A stretch of DNA of 64,000 nucleotides from Pseudobutyrivibrio sp. 49 (GCF_900100545.1 NZ_FNDP01000001.1:225115-289114); one strand, 5' to 3'; counted from the stretch's first letter, positions 27,120-36,284 are shown. Notes: generated by a model from the letters alone, not told the origin. Made by a program: numbers and translations.

Positions 27120-27914
27120 ATGATTTATTTTGTTGGCGCAGGATGTGGCGCAGCAGATCTTATTACGGTAAGAGGAATGAAGCTTTTGCAGCTGGCTGAT
27201 GTAATTATTTATGCGGGCTCTTTGGTTAACCCAGAACTTTTAGAATATGCAAAAGACAGTTGTGAAATCTACAACAGCGCTACCATGACTTTAGATGAGG
27301 TTATGGAAGTAATGCTTAGGGCAGACAAGGAAAAGAAAACTCTTGTGAGACTTCATACTGGCGAGCCAAGTATTTATGGTGCTGTACAGGAGCAGATGCA
27401 TATTCTTGACGAAAATAATATTGCTTATGAGAGCTGCCCAGGAGTTAGCGCATGTTTTGGTGCGGCTGCTGCCTTGAATTTAGAATATACTCTTCCAGAT
27501 GTGAGTCAGTCTTTGATTATAACAAGGATGGAAGGTAGGACTGCAGTTCCTGAGAAGGAAAGTATTGAGAGCTTTGCTGCTCATGGAGCTTCGATGGCTA
27601 TATACCTAAGTGCAGGCATGCTTGAGGAACTTCAGGAGAGACTGATTAAAGGGGGATATGATAAAAATACCCCAGCTGCAATTGTTTATAAAGCAACCTT
27701 GCCAGATGAAGAAAAGTACATCTGTACCGTAGGAACTCTTGCAAACACTGCAAAGGCTAAAGGGATTAGTAATCTGGCGGTAATACTTGTGGGAAATGTA
27801 ATTGCAAAGTCTAACTATTCGTTGAGTAAGCTTTATGATCCAACATTTGAAACTATGTATAGGACACATCATCAGTCACCTTCGGTGACAGCTTCCCCTC
27901 AAGGGGAAGCCTAG
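27120..27914 (+). CDS. cbiF: Cobalt-precorrin-4 C11-methyltransferase CbiF, C-terminus extended by a repeat
   Basis: 264 residues. SAM-dependent tetrapyrrole methylase with MIYFVGAGCGAADLITVRG, YAGSLVN, TGEPSIYGAVQEQ and CPGVSACFGAAAAL. The natural end is probably near YDPTFETMYR; the last 15 or so residues (ending SPSVTASPQGEA) are encoded by a double-hairpin repeat (27875-27910), and the stop codon comes directly after it. The core enzyme is intact. GGAGG precedes the ATG. Confidence 0.95.
   Translation: MIYFVGAGCGAADLITVRGMKLLQLADVIIYAGSLVNPELLEYAKDSCEIYNSATMTLDEVMEVMLRADKEKKTLVRLHTGEPSIYGAVQEQMHILDENNIAYESCPGVSACFGAAAALNLEYTLPDVSQSLIITRMEGRTAVPEKESIESFAAHGASMAIYLSAGMLEELQERLIKGGYDKNTPAAIVYKATLPDEEKYICTVGTLANTAKAKGISNLAVILVGNVIAKSNYSLSKLYDPTFETMYRTHHQSPSVTASPQGEA
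27875..27910 (+). repeat. REP-like double hairpin inside the cbiF 3' end
   Basis: Two adjacent stem-loops: GTCACC/GGTGAC (27875-27889) and GCTTCCCCT/AGGGGAAGC (27891-27910). From memory this short element is common in intergenic DNA of gut Clostridia. Here it is read through as coding sequence. A partial relative (CTTCCCC/GGGGAAG) occurs at 50513-50530. Confidence 0.8.
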
Positions 27915-27922
27915 GAGTAAAA

Positions 27923-28834
27923 ATGTTATTAATTAGAGTAGTTTTTTTTACTGATAATGGGAAAAAGATAGCCGACAAACTTAATAAATTCTTTATTGTA
28001 GAGGCAAAGCCAGAGGAGAGCTCATTGTCAGATTGGACCAAGGACTGTTTTGAAATGCATCTTCCTATAGTTTTTATTGGTTCTACTGGAATAGCAGTGC
28101 GTACTATTGCTCCGTTTATTTCAAGCAAGCTAAAGGATAGTCCGGTAATTGTGATTGATGAGCTGGGGCAAAATGTTATTCCGATTTTATCAGGGCATTT
28201 TGGTGGAGCCAATGAGCTGGCTAATATAATTGGCAAAGCTCTTGGTGCAGATCCAGTTATCACTACAGCTACAGATATTAATAACGTATTTGCGGTAGAT
28301 GTTTTTGCTAAGAAAAATGGTCTTTTAATTACGGATAAGAGCTTGATTAAAAAGGTATCGGCAAAAGCTTTGAAGGGAGAGGCGCTTGATATCAAAGAAT
28401 CCGAGGATGAAATTGTTATCGAGGGTCTCAGGCTTATTCCCAAACGTTTAATACTTGGAATTGGATGTAAGAAAGGAAAGCCTTTCGAAGAATTAAAAGT
28501 TTTCGTAAATACGTTTTACGAGGATGATGAGCTTGAAAAGAATCTTTATGCAATAGCATCCATTGATGTGAAAGCAGAGGAGATAGGTTTGATTAAGCTG
28601 GCAGAATATTTTGGAGTACCATTCGTTACCTTTTCTGCCGAGGAATTACAGTTGGTAGAAGGTGAATTTGAGGAATCCTCCTTTGTAAAGGATAAGGTTG
28701 GAGTTGGAAACGTATGTGAACGTGCAGCTCTAAGCTTAGCTGGGGAGAACGGGGAATTAATCAGGAATAAAACTGCTAAAGATGGAATGACACTTGCGGC
28801 AGCAAAAAGAACTTCAATGAATTTAGTTTGGTAG
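27923..28834 (+). CDS. cbiG: Cobalt-precorrin-5A hydrolase CbiG
   Basis: 303 residues. CbiG opens the delta-lactone and releases acetaldehyde in ring contraction. The N-terminal CbiG part has GSTGIAVRTIAPFI, DELGQNVIPILSGHFGGANELA and TTATDINNVFAVD; the C-terminal domain has LGIGCKKGKPFEEL and SIDVKAEEIGLIKLA. A little shorter than many CbiG. TAGGAG precedes the ATG, immediately after the repeat that ends cbiF. Confidence 0.95.
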   Translation: MLLIRVVFFTDNGKKIADKLNKFFIVEAKPEESSLSDWTKDCFEMHLPIVFIGSTGIAVRTIAPFISSKLKDSPVIVIDELGQNVIPILSGHFGGANELANIIGKALGADPVITTATDINNVFAVDVFAKKNGLLITDKSLIKKVSAKALKGEALDIKESEDEIVIEGLRLIPKRLILGIGCKKGKPFEELKVFVNTFYEDDELEKNLYAIASIDVKAEEIGLIKLAEYFGVPFVTFSAEELQLVEGEFEESSFVKDKVGVGNVCERAALSLAGENGELIRNKTAKDGMTLAAAKRTSMNLVW

Positions 28835-28842
28835 GAGAAAAA

Positions 28843-29598
28843 ATGGCAGGACATATTTATATAGTTGGCATGGGACCAGGAGATAAGTCGATGATGACGG
28901 AAGAGGCTTACTCAGCTATGGAGCAGGCTGATGTTATTGTTGGCTATACAGTATATATCGATTTGGTGAAGGAACATTTTCCTGAGAAAGATTTTTTTAC
29001 TACTCCAATGAGGAAAGAAATTGAGCGTTGCAGAGCCTGCTATGATTTTGCCATTGAAGGGAAAAATGTAGCTTTTATTTGTAGTGGTGATGCAGGTGTT
29101 TATGGAATGGCTGCACCTATGTATGAGCTTCTTCCAGAATACGAAAATGCAAATTCAGATATATCGGAGGCTAGCATAACAGTTATTCCTGGAGTAACGG
29201 CGGCTATTTCTGGAGCAGCAATGCTTGGTTCTCCAATAAATCATGATTTTTGCGTGATTAGTCTTAGTGATTTACTTACCCCATGGGAGGTTATTGAAGG
29301 CAGACTGAAAGCGGCAATACAGGGAGATTTTGCTATTGCTATTTACAATCCTTCCAGCCATAAGAGACATGATTATTTACAGAAGGCCTGTGATATTATG
29401 CTGGCCGCTGGAGCAGATGAAAGCCGTGCCTGTGGTTATGTGGAAAATATTGGTAGAGAAGGTAGCAAAGCAAAGGTATGCACCCTTTTAGAGTTAAGAA
29501 ATACACAGGTTAATATGTTTACCACCGTTTTTATTGGAAGCTCAAGGAGTGAAATTATAAATAATAAACTGGTTACACCTAGAGGATACAAAATATGA
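28843..29598 (+). CDS. cbiH: Cobalt-precorrin-3 C17-methyltransferase CbiH
   Basis: 251 residues from ATG 28843, which has AGGAG five bases upstream; a TTG at 28828 lacks a site. SAM-dependent methylase that methylates C17 and contracts the ring. Motifs: HIYIVGMGPGDKSMMTEEA, GYTVYIDLV, SGDAGVYGMAAPMYEL, VIPGVTAAISGAAMLG, and AIYNPSSHKRHDYLQKA, which is specific for CobJ/CbiH. Its 5' end lies just after cbiG and its stop overlaps the next start. Confidence 0.94.
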   Translation: MAGHIYIVGMGPGDKSMMTEEAYSAMEQADVIVGYTVYIDLVKEHFPEKDFFTTPMRKEIERCRACYDFAIEGKNVAFICSGDAGVYGMAAPMYELLPEYENANSDISEASITVIPGVTAAISGAAMLGSPINHDFCVISLSDLLTPWEVIEGRLKAAIQGDFAIAIYNPSSHKRHDYLQKACDIMLAAGADESRACGYVENIGREGSKAKVCTLLELRNTQVNMFTTVFIGSSRSEIINNKLVTPRGYKI

Positions 29599-31658
29599 AA
29601 AAGGTAATCATTTTCGGAGGAACTACAGAGGGAAGAAAGCTGGCTGAAACACTTGAGGAGGCTGAGATTTTTTGCGTCTACTGTGTTGCCACCGAATATG
29701 GTAAAGAACCTGTAAAAGAATCATCATATATAAAAATTCATTCAGGTCGACTTGATGCTGAAGGAATGGTTAATTTATTCGAACAGGAAAAACCGGACGT
29801 AATTGTTGATGCCACCCATCCTTTTGCAGAAATTGTAAAGAAGGAAATAGAGAACAGTCTATTTAAATATCAGAATGTTCCTTTTTTCAGACTTGCCAGG
29901 GATGAGGAGCAGATAGATTACAGCAACTGTACCTTCTTTGATTCCGTAGAAGAATGTGCTAAGGCTCTTAAAAGTACTACGGGAAATATCTTTCTTACAA
30001 CAGGCAGCAAAGAACTTACTGTTTTTTGTGAAGATGAGGGGCTCAGGGATAGAATCATTGCAAGAATAATTCCTAATGATGAAAGCCTTGATATATGTAA
30101 ACAGCAGGGGCTTAAGGGCAACCAGATTGTTGCCATGCAGGGACCATTTTCCAAGGGAATGAATGTTGCCTGTCTTAAGGAGTTTAATGCCAGCATTTGT
30201 GTATTGAAGGAAAGCGGAAAATCTAGTGGAGAGGCCAATAGAATAGAAGCTGCAAATGCTTGTGGAATAAAAAGCTATGTCATAAGACGACCAAAGGAGA
30301 CTGCCAATGCAAGGTCCTTTTCTCAGGTCGTAGAAGAGATTTATAAATTGTTTGGAATAACAAAATCTCCAGAGCCAGCATTTGAAAAGATATCTGCTGA
30401 TACAATTACAGCAGATAAAAAAATTATTGTTTCGCTGGCAGGTTTTGGAATGGGTTTTGGTACAGTTACCGCCGAAGTTCAGCAGGCAGTTGCTGAAGCA
30501 GATTTTTTGTTTGGCGCCCCAAGAATGTTACTAGGGCTTGAAAGCAATGCCAAGAAATATCCATATTATCTTGCAAAGGACATTCTTCCTTGTATGGAAG
30601 AAATTGCAGAGAACATTCAGTATGGCAAGAAGAAGGCTGTTGTTTTATTTTCAGGAGATACTGGATTTTATAGTGGCGCCACTAAGCTGGCGGAGGCTTT
30701 AAAGCAGACTGGTTATGCAGAAGTGAAAATCTTACCTGGAATTTCGTCTATTAATGCAGTGGCTGCAAAGGCTAATCTTACTTGGCAGAATGCAAAGATA
30801 ATGAGTTCCCATGGAATTCCTCAGGAGAGGTGGAGAACAGAGCTTATAGATGCTGTAAGGCATAACAAAGAAACCTTTGTTATTACTTCTGGAAGCAAGG
30901 ACGTAAGAGATATTGGAGATATTCTTGTAGCGCTGGAAAAGGAACAAAATATAAAGTTTAGAGTTTTCATTGGAACCAATCTTTATTCTGATGAAAAAAT
31001 AGGATGGTACAGTGCAGAAAAATGCAGTACTTACAATCAGGATGGACTAAGCACAATCATTATTGAAAATGCAAATTGGCAGCCTAAAGTAATAGCTCCA
31101 AAGCTTTCTGATGATGATTTTATAAGAGATAAGGTTCCTATGTCCAAGGAGGAGATTCGTCAGCTTTCTATTTGTAAATTACAGTTACATAAGGATGCTG
31201 TAGTTTATGATATTGGAAGTGGTAGCGGATCTGTAGCCGTGGAAATCGCCAGAATGGATGCCGGCATAAAGGTTTATGCCATAGAGCTCAAGGAGGTAGC
31301 TTGTCAGCTTATTCGTAAAAACGTATCAAAGTATATGCTTGAAAATGTGTCTGTTATTTCTGGAACAGCACCGGATGCTCTTGAAAATCTTCCTGCTCCT
31401 ACCCATGTTTTCATCGGTGGAAGTGGAGGTAGATTAGAAGATATCCTTATGACACTAAAGAAAACGAATTCGCATATGCGAATTGTAATTAACTCTGTGA
31501 CCATAGAGACTATTGCAGAAATCAACAGTGTGATAAAGAAATTTGAAATTGAGAATGCGGATGTAATCCAGGTAACGGTATCAAAGGCAAAGAAGGCAGG
31601 AGATTACAGTATAATGCAGGGTCAAAACCCCGTATATATCGTAGCGTTTAACCTATGA
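29595..31658 (+). CDS. cbiJET: CbiJ-CbiE-CbiT trifunctional fusion
   Basis: 687 residues joining three enzymes. Residues about 1-255 are cobalt-precorrin-6A reductase CbiJ (VIIFGGTTEGRKLAETL, DATHPFAE, LTTGSKEL, AMQGPFS). Residues about 275-480 are the C5-methyltransferase CbiE (VSLAGFGMGFGTVTAEVQQA, LFSGDTGFYSGA, LPGISSINAVAAK). Residues about 505-687 are the C15-methyltransferase/decarboxylase CbiT (VYDIGSGSGSVAVEIAR, YAIELKEVACQLI, FIGGSGGRLEDIL). CbiE-CbiT fusions (CobL) are common; addition of CbiJ to the same chain is rarer. All three domains look intact. ATGA overlaps at both ends. Confidence 0.95.
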   Translation: MKKVIIFGGTTEGRKLAETLEEAEIFCVYCVATEYGKEPVKESSYIKIHSGRLDAEGMVNLFEQEKPDVIVDATHPFAEIVKKEIENSLFKYQNVPFFRLARDEEQIDYSNCTFFDSVEECAKALKSTTGNIFLTTGSKELTVFCEDEGLRDRIIARIIPNDESLDICKQQGLKGNQIVAMQGPFSKGMNVACLKEFNASICVLKESGKSSGEANRIEAANACGIKSYVIRRPKETANARSFSQVVEEIYKLFGITKSPEPAFEKISADTITADKKIIVSLAGFGMGFGTVTAEVQQAVAEADFLFGAPRMLLGLESNAKKYPYYLAKDILPCMEEIAENIQYGKKKAVVLFSGDTGFYSGATKLAEALKQTGYAEVKILPGISSINAVAAKANLTWQNAKIMSSHGIPQERWRTELIDAVRHNKETFVITSGSKDVRDIGDILVALEKEQNIKFRVFIGTNLYSDEKIGWYSAEKCSTYNQDGLSTIIIENANWQPKVIAPKLSDDDFIRDKVPMSKEEIRQLSICKLQLHKDAVVYDIGSGSGSVAVEIARMDAGIKVYAIELKEVACQLIRKNVSKYMLENVSVISGTAPDALENLPAPTHVFIGGSGGRLEDILMTLKKTNSHMRIVINSVTIETIAEINSVIKKFEIENADVIQVTVSKAKKAGDYSIMQGQNPVYIVAFNL
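31467..31484. repeat. 18-bp perfect palindrome inside the fusion gene
   Basis: AATTCGCATATGCGAATT is a perfect palindrome within the CbiT part of the coding sequence. Its core, CGCATATGCG, belongs to the CGYAWWTRCG group of short palindromes that recur in this locus. Confidence 0.75.
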
Positions 31659-32995
31659 AGTATCCAAGAATTGTGATAGCTGCCCCTAAGAGTGGTAGCG
31701 GAAAAACTACAATTACATGTGGTATTTTGCGTGCACTGACAAACTCAGGGCTTAGTTTGTGTAGCTACAAATGTGGCCCAGACTATATAGATCCCATGTT
31801 CCATAGGACTGTTCTTGGTATTCCGGCAGGAAATTTAGATACTTTCTTTACTGATGACGACACCACAAAATCATTGTTTGGAAAATCTTTTTCTGGTGAT
31901 ATGGCAGTAATAGAGGGAGTCATGGGACTCTATGATGGAATCGGAGGCGTAGAAACACAGGGCTCCACCTATGATTTGGCCAGAGTACTTAAGGCACCTG
32001 TTGTATTGGTAGTAGATGCTAAGGGTACAGGTCGTTCAGTAATAGCGCAGCTTAGAGGCTTTTTGGATTATGATGAACATAACCTTATCAAGGCTGTGAT
32101 TTTAAACCGAACCAGTGTAGCCTTTGGAAATACTTTGGGAGCTCTAATCGAAAATGAGCTTGGAATAAAATTCTTAGGAACCATTCCTGATATGAAAAAT
32201 CAGGAGCTTTCTAGCAGGCACCTAGGGCTTGTAATGCCAGAAGAGGTTCCTGAACTCCAAGATAAGATAAATACCTTAGCTAATTTGATTTCAGAAAATC
32301 TTGATATGGAGAGCTTAAAGAATATTGCCTTCTCAGCTTGCAGTTTAGATATAATTAAAGATAAGGAAACCAGGAAAAACGTAAATACGAAACTTACACT
32401 TGCGGTGGCAAGAGATAAGGTATTTTGTTTTTATTACAGGGAAAATTTGGAAATGCTTAAGGAATCGGGAGTCAATATTGTAGAGTTTTCACCAATAGCG
32501 GATTCTAAATTACCTGATAACATTAGTGGTATTTTGCTTGGTGGTGGTTATCCTGAAAATTTTCTTCAGGAACTATCCACAAATGACTCCATGAAAAAAG
32601 ACATAAAAAATGCCATTGATAAGGGGATACCCGTGCTGGCAGAATGTGGTGGGTTTATGTACCTTTCTGAAACAATTAAAAATCAGGAGGGGGAGGTTTA
32701 TGAAATGGTTGGAGCCATAAACGCTCACGTAGAATGGAAGGGGAAGCTTGTCCGTTTCGGTTATGTGACAATTGATACGGGCGAGCTTCAGATAAAAGGC
32801 CATGAGTTTCATTATTACGACACGGATAATAATGGTAATAGCTGTGTTGCTACAAAGCCAGTTGGGGGAAAAAGCTGGGAATGCATTCACAGCAACAATG
32901 GAAGCTATATAGGCTTTCCACATCTATATTATCCATCGAATATGCAATTTATAAATAATTTTGTGGAGGTTATGAAAAATTATGGGGAACGCTAG
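31655..32995 (+). CDS. cbiA: Cobyrinate a,c-diamide synthase CbiA
   Basis: 446 residues. Glutamine-dependent amidation of the a and c carboxylates. P-loop APKSGSGKTTITCGIL (about 9-24), YKCGPDYIDPMFH, EGVMGLYDG, and a C-terminal glutamine amidotransferase domain with ILLGGGYPENF and the nucleophile in VLAECGGFMYL (about 325-336). Begins with an ATGA overlap and its end overlaps cobT by 14 bases. Confidence 0.96.
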   Translation: MKYPRIVIAAPKSGSGKTTITCGILRALTNSGLSLCSYKCGPDYIDPMFHRTVLGIPAGNLDTFFTDDDTTKSLFGKSFSGDMAVIEGVMGLYDGIGGVETQGSTYDLARVLKAPVVLVVDAKGTGRSVIAQLRGFLDYDEHNLIKAVILNRTSVAFGNTLGALIENELGIKFLGTIPDMKNQELSSRHLGLVMPEEVPELQDKINTLANLISENLDMESLKNIAFSACSLDIIKDKETRKNVNTKLTLAVARDKVFCFYYRENLEMLKESGVNIVEFSPIADSKLPDNISGILLGGGYPENFLQELSTNDSMKKDIKNAIDKGIPVLAECGGFMYLSETIKNQEGEVYEMVGAINAHVEWKGKLVRFGYVTIDTGELQIKGHEFHYYDTDNNGNSCVATKPVGGKSWECIHSNNGSYIGFPHLYYPSNMQFINNFVEVMKNYGER

Positions 32996-34061
32996 ATACT
33001 TATTTGATGATGTTCTTGAAAACAAGCTTAAAGTAGAGCCTGTTGATAAGGAAGCTTTAAAGGAACTTCAAAATGAATGGGACAGAGTTGCAAAGCCTAT
33101 AGGAAGCTTTGGAACTTTAGAAACAGTTTACTCTAAAATTGCTGCAATTCAGGGCTTTAAGGCACCTGATTTATCAAATATGAGACTTATAGTCTGCTGT
33201 GGTGACCACGGTATAGTTGAAGAGGGAGTCAGTCAGACTAGTCAGGATGTTACAAGAATCTGTGCAACTAACATCGGTAAAGGAGTTACCACAGCTGGTG
33301 TTATGGCAAAAAGCCTTGGTATTGATATTCTTTCTGTAGATGTTGGTATCAATTACGCAGAAGAGGTTCCTTACACACTTAATCGTAGAGTGAAATATGG
33401 GACCTGTAATTTCCTTAAGCAGCCAGCTATGTCTGTGGAAGAGTTTTCACGTGCTGTGCAGGTGGGAATGGATTTGGTGAAGGACAGTCAGGAAGAAGGA
33501 AAAAATATAATTCTTGTTGGTGAAATGGGAATAGGAAATACTACGTCGGCTTCTGTTATGGCTGGATACCTTTTGGATTTAAATGCAGAGGCAGTTACTG
33601 GAAGAGGGGCTGGTCTTGATGAGGAAGGCTTCAGCAGAAAACGTGCAGTAGTTTCAATGGCCCTTTCAAAGTACAGTGGATTAGATCCAGTTGAAATTTG
33701 CAGTAATTTTGGTGGTCTTGAGCTTGCTGCCATGACAGGAATTGTTATTGGAGGCGCACTGTACAAAGTACCAATTATCTTAGATGGAATGTTAAGCATG
33801 GTGTCTGCTCTGGTGGCAGACAGATTGCTGGAAAATACAAAGGATTATCTTATCCCTTCACACATCAGTAAAGAGCCAGTTGCAAGAAAGCTTGCCTCAA
33901 AGCTTGATATCGAACCTGTTATTGATGGAAAGATGGCTGTTGGCGAAGGCGCTGGTGCTGTTATGATGGCACATATGCTTAGACTTACTGATGAAGTATT
34001 CCATAATGCACTTAAGTTTCAGGATTCTGAAGTGGAGCAGTACGAGAGATTTAATAAATGA
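32982..34061 (+). CDS. cobT: Nicotinate-nucleotide-dimethylbenzimidazole phosphoribosyltransferase CobT
   Basis: 359 residues. Activates the lower-ligand base to alpha-ribazole phosphate. Motifs: AKPIGSFGTLETVYSKIAAIQG near the N-terminus, CCGDHGIVEEGVSQ, GEMGIGNTTSASV, GRGAGLDEEGFSRKR, and the C-terminal GEGAGAVMMAHML that carries the general base Glu. Overlaps cbiA; its stop overlaps cobU. Confidence 0.96.
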   Translation: MGNARYLFDDVLENKLKVEPVDKEALKELQNEWDRVAKPIGSFGTLETVYSKIAAIQGFKAPDLSNMRLIVCCGDHGIVEEGVSQTSQDVTRICATNIGKGVTTAGVMAKSLGIDILSVDVGINYAEEVPYTLNRRVKYGTCNFLKQPAMSVEEFSRAVQVGMDLVKDSQEEGKNIILVGEMGIGNTTSASVMAGYLLDLNAEAVTGRGAGLDEEGFSRKRAVVSMALSKYSGLDPVEICSNFGGLELAAMTGIVIGGALYKVPIILDGMLSMVSALVADRLLENTKDYLIPSHISKEPVARKLASKLDIEPVIDGKMAVGEGAGAVMMAHMLRLTDEVFHNALKFQDSEVEQYERFNK

Positions 34062-34576
34062 TTACATTGATTTATGGTGGAAGTAGTAGCGGAAAATCTT
34101 CTTATGCAGAGGATTATGTTTGCAATTCCAAATATAAAAATAAATATTATTTAGCCACAATGAAGTCTGGTGACAAAGAGACTGAAGAACGTATTAAAAG
34201 GCATAGGTCTATGCGTCAGGGAAAGGATTTTGTCACTGTGGAGTTGCCGTATGATATCGTAAATGCGATAGAGCCAGATGCGGATAGTATTATTCTTCTG
34301 GAGTGTATGTCTAATTTGGTGGCTAATGAAATGTTTAGAGATGGAAAGATTAACAAAGCTTCCTACATAGTTGATAAAATTCTAAAGGATATTAATGAAT
34401 TGGAAGCAAAGGCAGGGAGCCTTGTAATAGTATCGAACGATGTATTTGAAGATGGTCTTCAATATGATGAGACCACAAAAGAATATCTTAGAGCCTTAGG
34501 GGAAGTAAATGCTAAAATAGCCCAAATGGCCGATAAAGCCGTGGAGGTTATTGTGGGAATAGGAGTGGAACGATGA
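34058..34576 (+). CDS. cobU: Adenosylcobinamide kinase / phosphate guanylyltransferase CobU
   Basis: 172 residues, full length for CobU/CobP. P-loop YGGSSSGKSSYAE (about 5-17), the YLATMKSGDKETEERIKRHRSMR region with the nucleotide-binding His, and VSNDVFEDGLQ. Phosphorylates and guanylylates adenosylcobinamide. ATGA overlaps join it to cobT and cobS. Confidence 0.94.
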   Translation: MITLIYGGSSSGKSSYAEDYVCNSKYKNKYYLATMKSGDKETEERIKRHRSMRQGKDFVTVELPYDIVNAIEPDADSIILLECMSNLVANEMFRDGKINKASYIVDKILKDINELEAKAGSLVIVSNDVFEDGLQYDETTKEYLRALGEVNAKIAQMADKAVEVIVGIGVER

Positions 34577-35352
34577 AAATACTTAAATCTATAGCAGTGG
34601 CATTTTCCATGTATTCGAGAATACCTATGCCAAGGTTTAACTGGGATAGTGAGGATATGAAATATCATCTTATTTTCTTTCCATTTGTGGGGATGATCAT
34701 TGGTGCTGTGTTATATCTTTGGCATAAACTATATTATGTTTTACCTATTAATGCGATTCCCTTTGCAACTATTTCTATTGTTATTCCAATTCTTATCACA
34801 GGAGGCTTTCATGTAGATGGATATATGGACACCTGTGATGCTTTAGCTTCATGGGGCGATAGAAAAAAGAAATTGGAAATTTTAAAGGATTCTCATATAG
34901 GAGCTTTTTCAGTAATTAATCTGATTACCTTGGGAATAATTCTATTTACCGCTGTTTATCTTATGGATGACAAAGCATTCCTTACCTGGTGCTTTTCCTT
35001 TGCTATAGTCAGAGCTGTCAGTGGTATATGTGTTGTACGTTCAAAAAAAGCAAAGGACGATGGAATCTTAAGTACCTCGGCAAGAACCGCAAGCAATAAT
35101 ATAGTAGTAGCTTGTCTTGCAGTGGAATTTATTATATGCACTCTTACTGCAGGGTGGATATTTCAGTGGTATTGTACCTATTCGTTTTTAGCTCTTGCTG
35201 TAGTCCTTGTTTATTACATTTACGTTGCTTACACAAAATTTGGAGGTATCACAGGAGATTTAGCCGGTTGGTTTGTATGTAAAGCAGAGGTGTTTATGGC
35301 TATTGCCTTAGCAATTTGTTCTATGGTAAATAATCCAGCTATTTTAGGTTAA
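34573..35352 (+). CDS. cobS: Adenosylcobinamide-GDP ribazoletransferase CobS
   Basis: 259 residues, membrane enzyme with about seven helices. The substrate-binding signature GGFHVDGYMDTCDALASWG with the following DSHIGAF is intact. It joins GDP-cobinamide to alpha-ribazole phosphate, the last assembly step. Overlaps cobU by ATGA. Confidence 0.95.
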   Translation: MKILKSIAVAFSMYSRIPMPRFNWDSEDMKYHLIFFPFVGMIIGAVLYLWHKLYYVLPINAIPFATISIVIPILITGGFHVDGYMDTCDALASWGDRKKKLEILKDSHIGAFSVINLITLGIILFTAVYLMDDKAFLTWCFSFAIVRAVSGICVVRSKKAKDDGILSTSARTASNNIVVACLAVEFIICTLTAGWIFQWYCTYSFLALAVVLVYYIYVAYTKFGGITGDLAGWFVCKAEVFMAIALAICSMVNNPAILG

Positions 35353-35375
35353 TCATACATTGAGGTGAAGAATAA

Positions 35376-35708
35376 ATGATTTTAATTGTTGGTGGAAGCT
35401 ATCAGGGAAAAACAGAATTTGCTAGAACTGAATTTCCAAATGCTAAGTATTTTAATCAGTTTCATTTATTTGTAAAAAAACGTATTTCCGAAGGAAAGAA
35501 CAATAGTGAAATTCTTTCTGAAATCAGAGACGTTATAAGTGATGGCCAGTGGGTAATCATTTCTGATGAAATTGGAAATGGAATTGTTCCAATGGATGAG
35601 GCTGACAGAACCTGGAGAGAGGTCTGCGGTCGCATTATGATAGAGCTGGCAAAGGATGCCACTGAGGTTTATCGAGTGGTATGTGGTATAGGACAAAGGA
35701 TAAAATAA
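35376..35708 (+). CDS. Short CobU-like nucleotide-binding protein
   Basis: 110 residues. A P-loop, IVGGSYQGKTEFA (about 4-16), and a C-terminal part ISDEIGNGIVPMDEADRTWREVCGRIMIELA that matches the corresponding section of CobU/CobP (V.NEVG.GIVP...R.FRD..GR.N). The middle region with the nucleotide-accepting His is missing or very short. It may be a specialised kinase or an accessory subunit beside the full-length CobU encoded 800 bases upstream. Its own ribosome site (GAGGTGAAG) is good. Confidence 0.75.
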   Translation: MILIVGGSYQGKTEFARTEFPNAKYFNQFHLFVKKRISEGKNNSEILSEIRDVISDGQWVIISDEIGNGIVPMDEADRTWREVCGRIMIELAKDATEVYRVVCGIGQRIK

Positions 35709-36284
35709 ATGGATAGAACGATAACCTTTATTCGTCATGGAAAGACAGCTGGAAATCTCACCAACTGTTATATAGGTGTTACTGATGAACCTCTTACGCT
35801 AGAGGGGGAAAAGGAAATTCAGGATAGAAATTATCCTGAAGCAGATATTGTTTTTTCCAGTCCTTTGATTCGTTGCATCAGAACTTCAGAGATTATTTAT
35901 CCAGCTCTTAAGCCTGTAGTTATTGATGAGCTTAGGGAGACGAATTTTGGAAGGTTTGAGGGGAAAAATTATAAGGAATTATCCGCTGACCCAGATTATC
36001 AGCGTTGGATAGATAGCGGAGGAGATTTGCCATTTCCAGAGGGAGAAAGCAGGCAGGAGGCTACAGACCGGTTTGTGGCAGGCTTTGACAAGCTTATAGA
36101 ACTCAGTAAGGATTATTACAACATTTCTGTAATTGCCCATGGTGGTACTATAATGGGGATTCTTAGTAATATCTTTGGGGGAGATTACTATTCATATCAT
36201 GTAGAAAACGGCGAGGGATACACAATTGATTTATCACATGACGGCATTTTTGGTGGGCTCTATCCTAGATCTTTTCTTAGGTGA
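35709..36284 (+). CDS. cobC: CobC-like histidine phosphatase (alpha-ribazole phosphatase)
   Basis: 191 residues of the phosphoglycerate-mutase-like superfamily. The catalytic RHGKTAGN lies at about 8-15, and the second His is in VIAHGGTIMGIL. It probably removes the phosphate from alpha-ribazole phosphate or cobalamin phosphate. The ATG follows the preceding stop directly. The 3' end overlaps cbiB by about 59 bases (47 if cbiB starts at its first ATG). Confidence 0.85.
   Translation: MDRTITFIRHGKTAGNLTNCYIGVTDEPLTLEGEKEIQDRNYPEADIVFSSPLIRCIRTSEIIYPALKPVVIDELRETNFGRFEGKNYKELSADPDYQRWIDSGGDLPFPEGESRQEATDRFVAGFDKLIELSKDYYNISVIAHGGTIMGILSNIFGGDYYSYHVENGEGYTIDLSHDGIFGGLYPRSFLR

Noticed and set aside
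27853-28443. 196-codon antisense frame across cbiF and cbiG
   Set aside because: Antisense to conserved CbiG; the open frame is a by-product.
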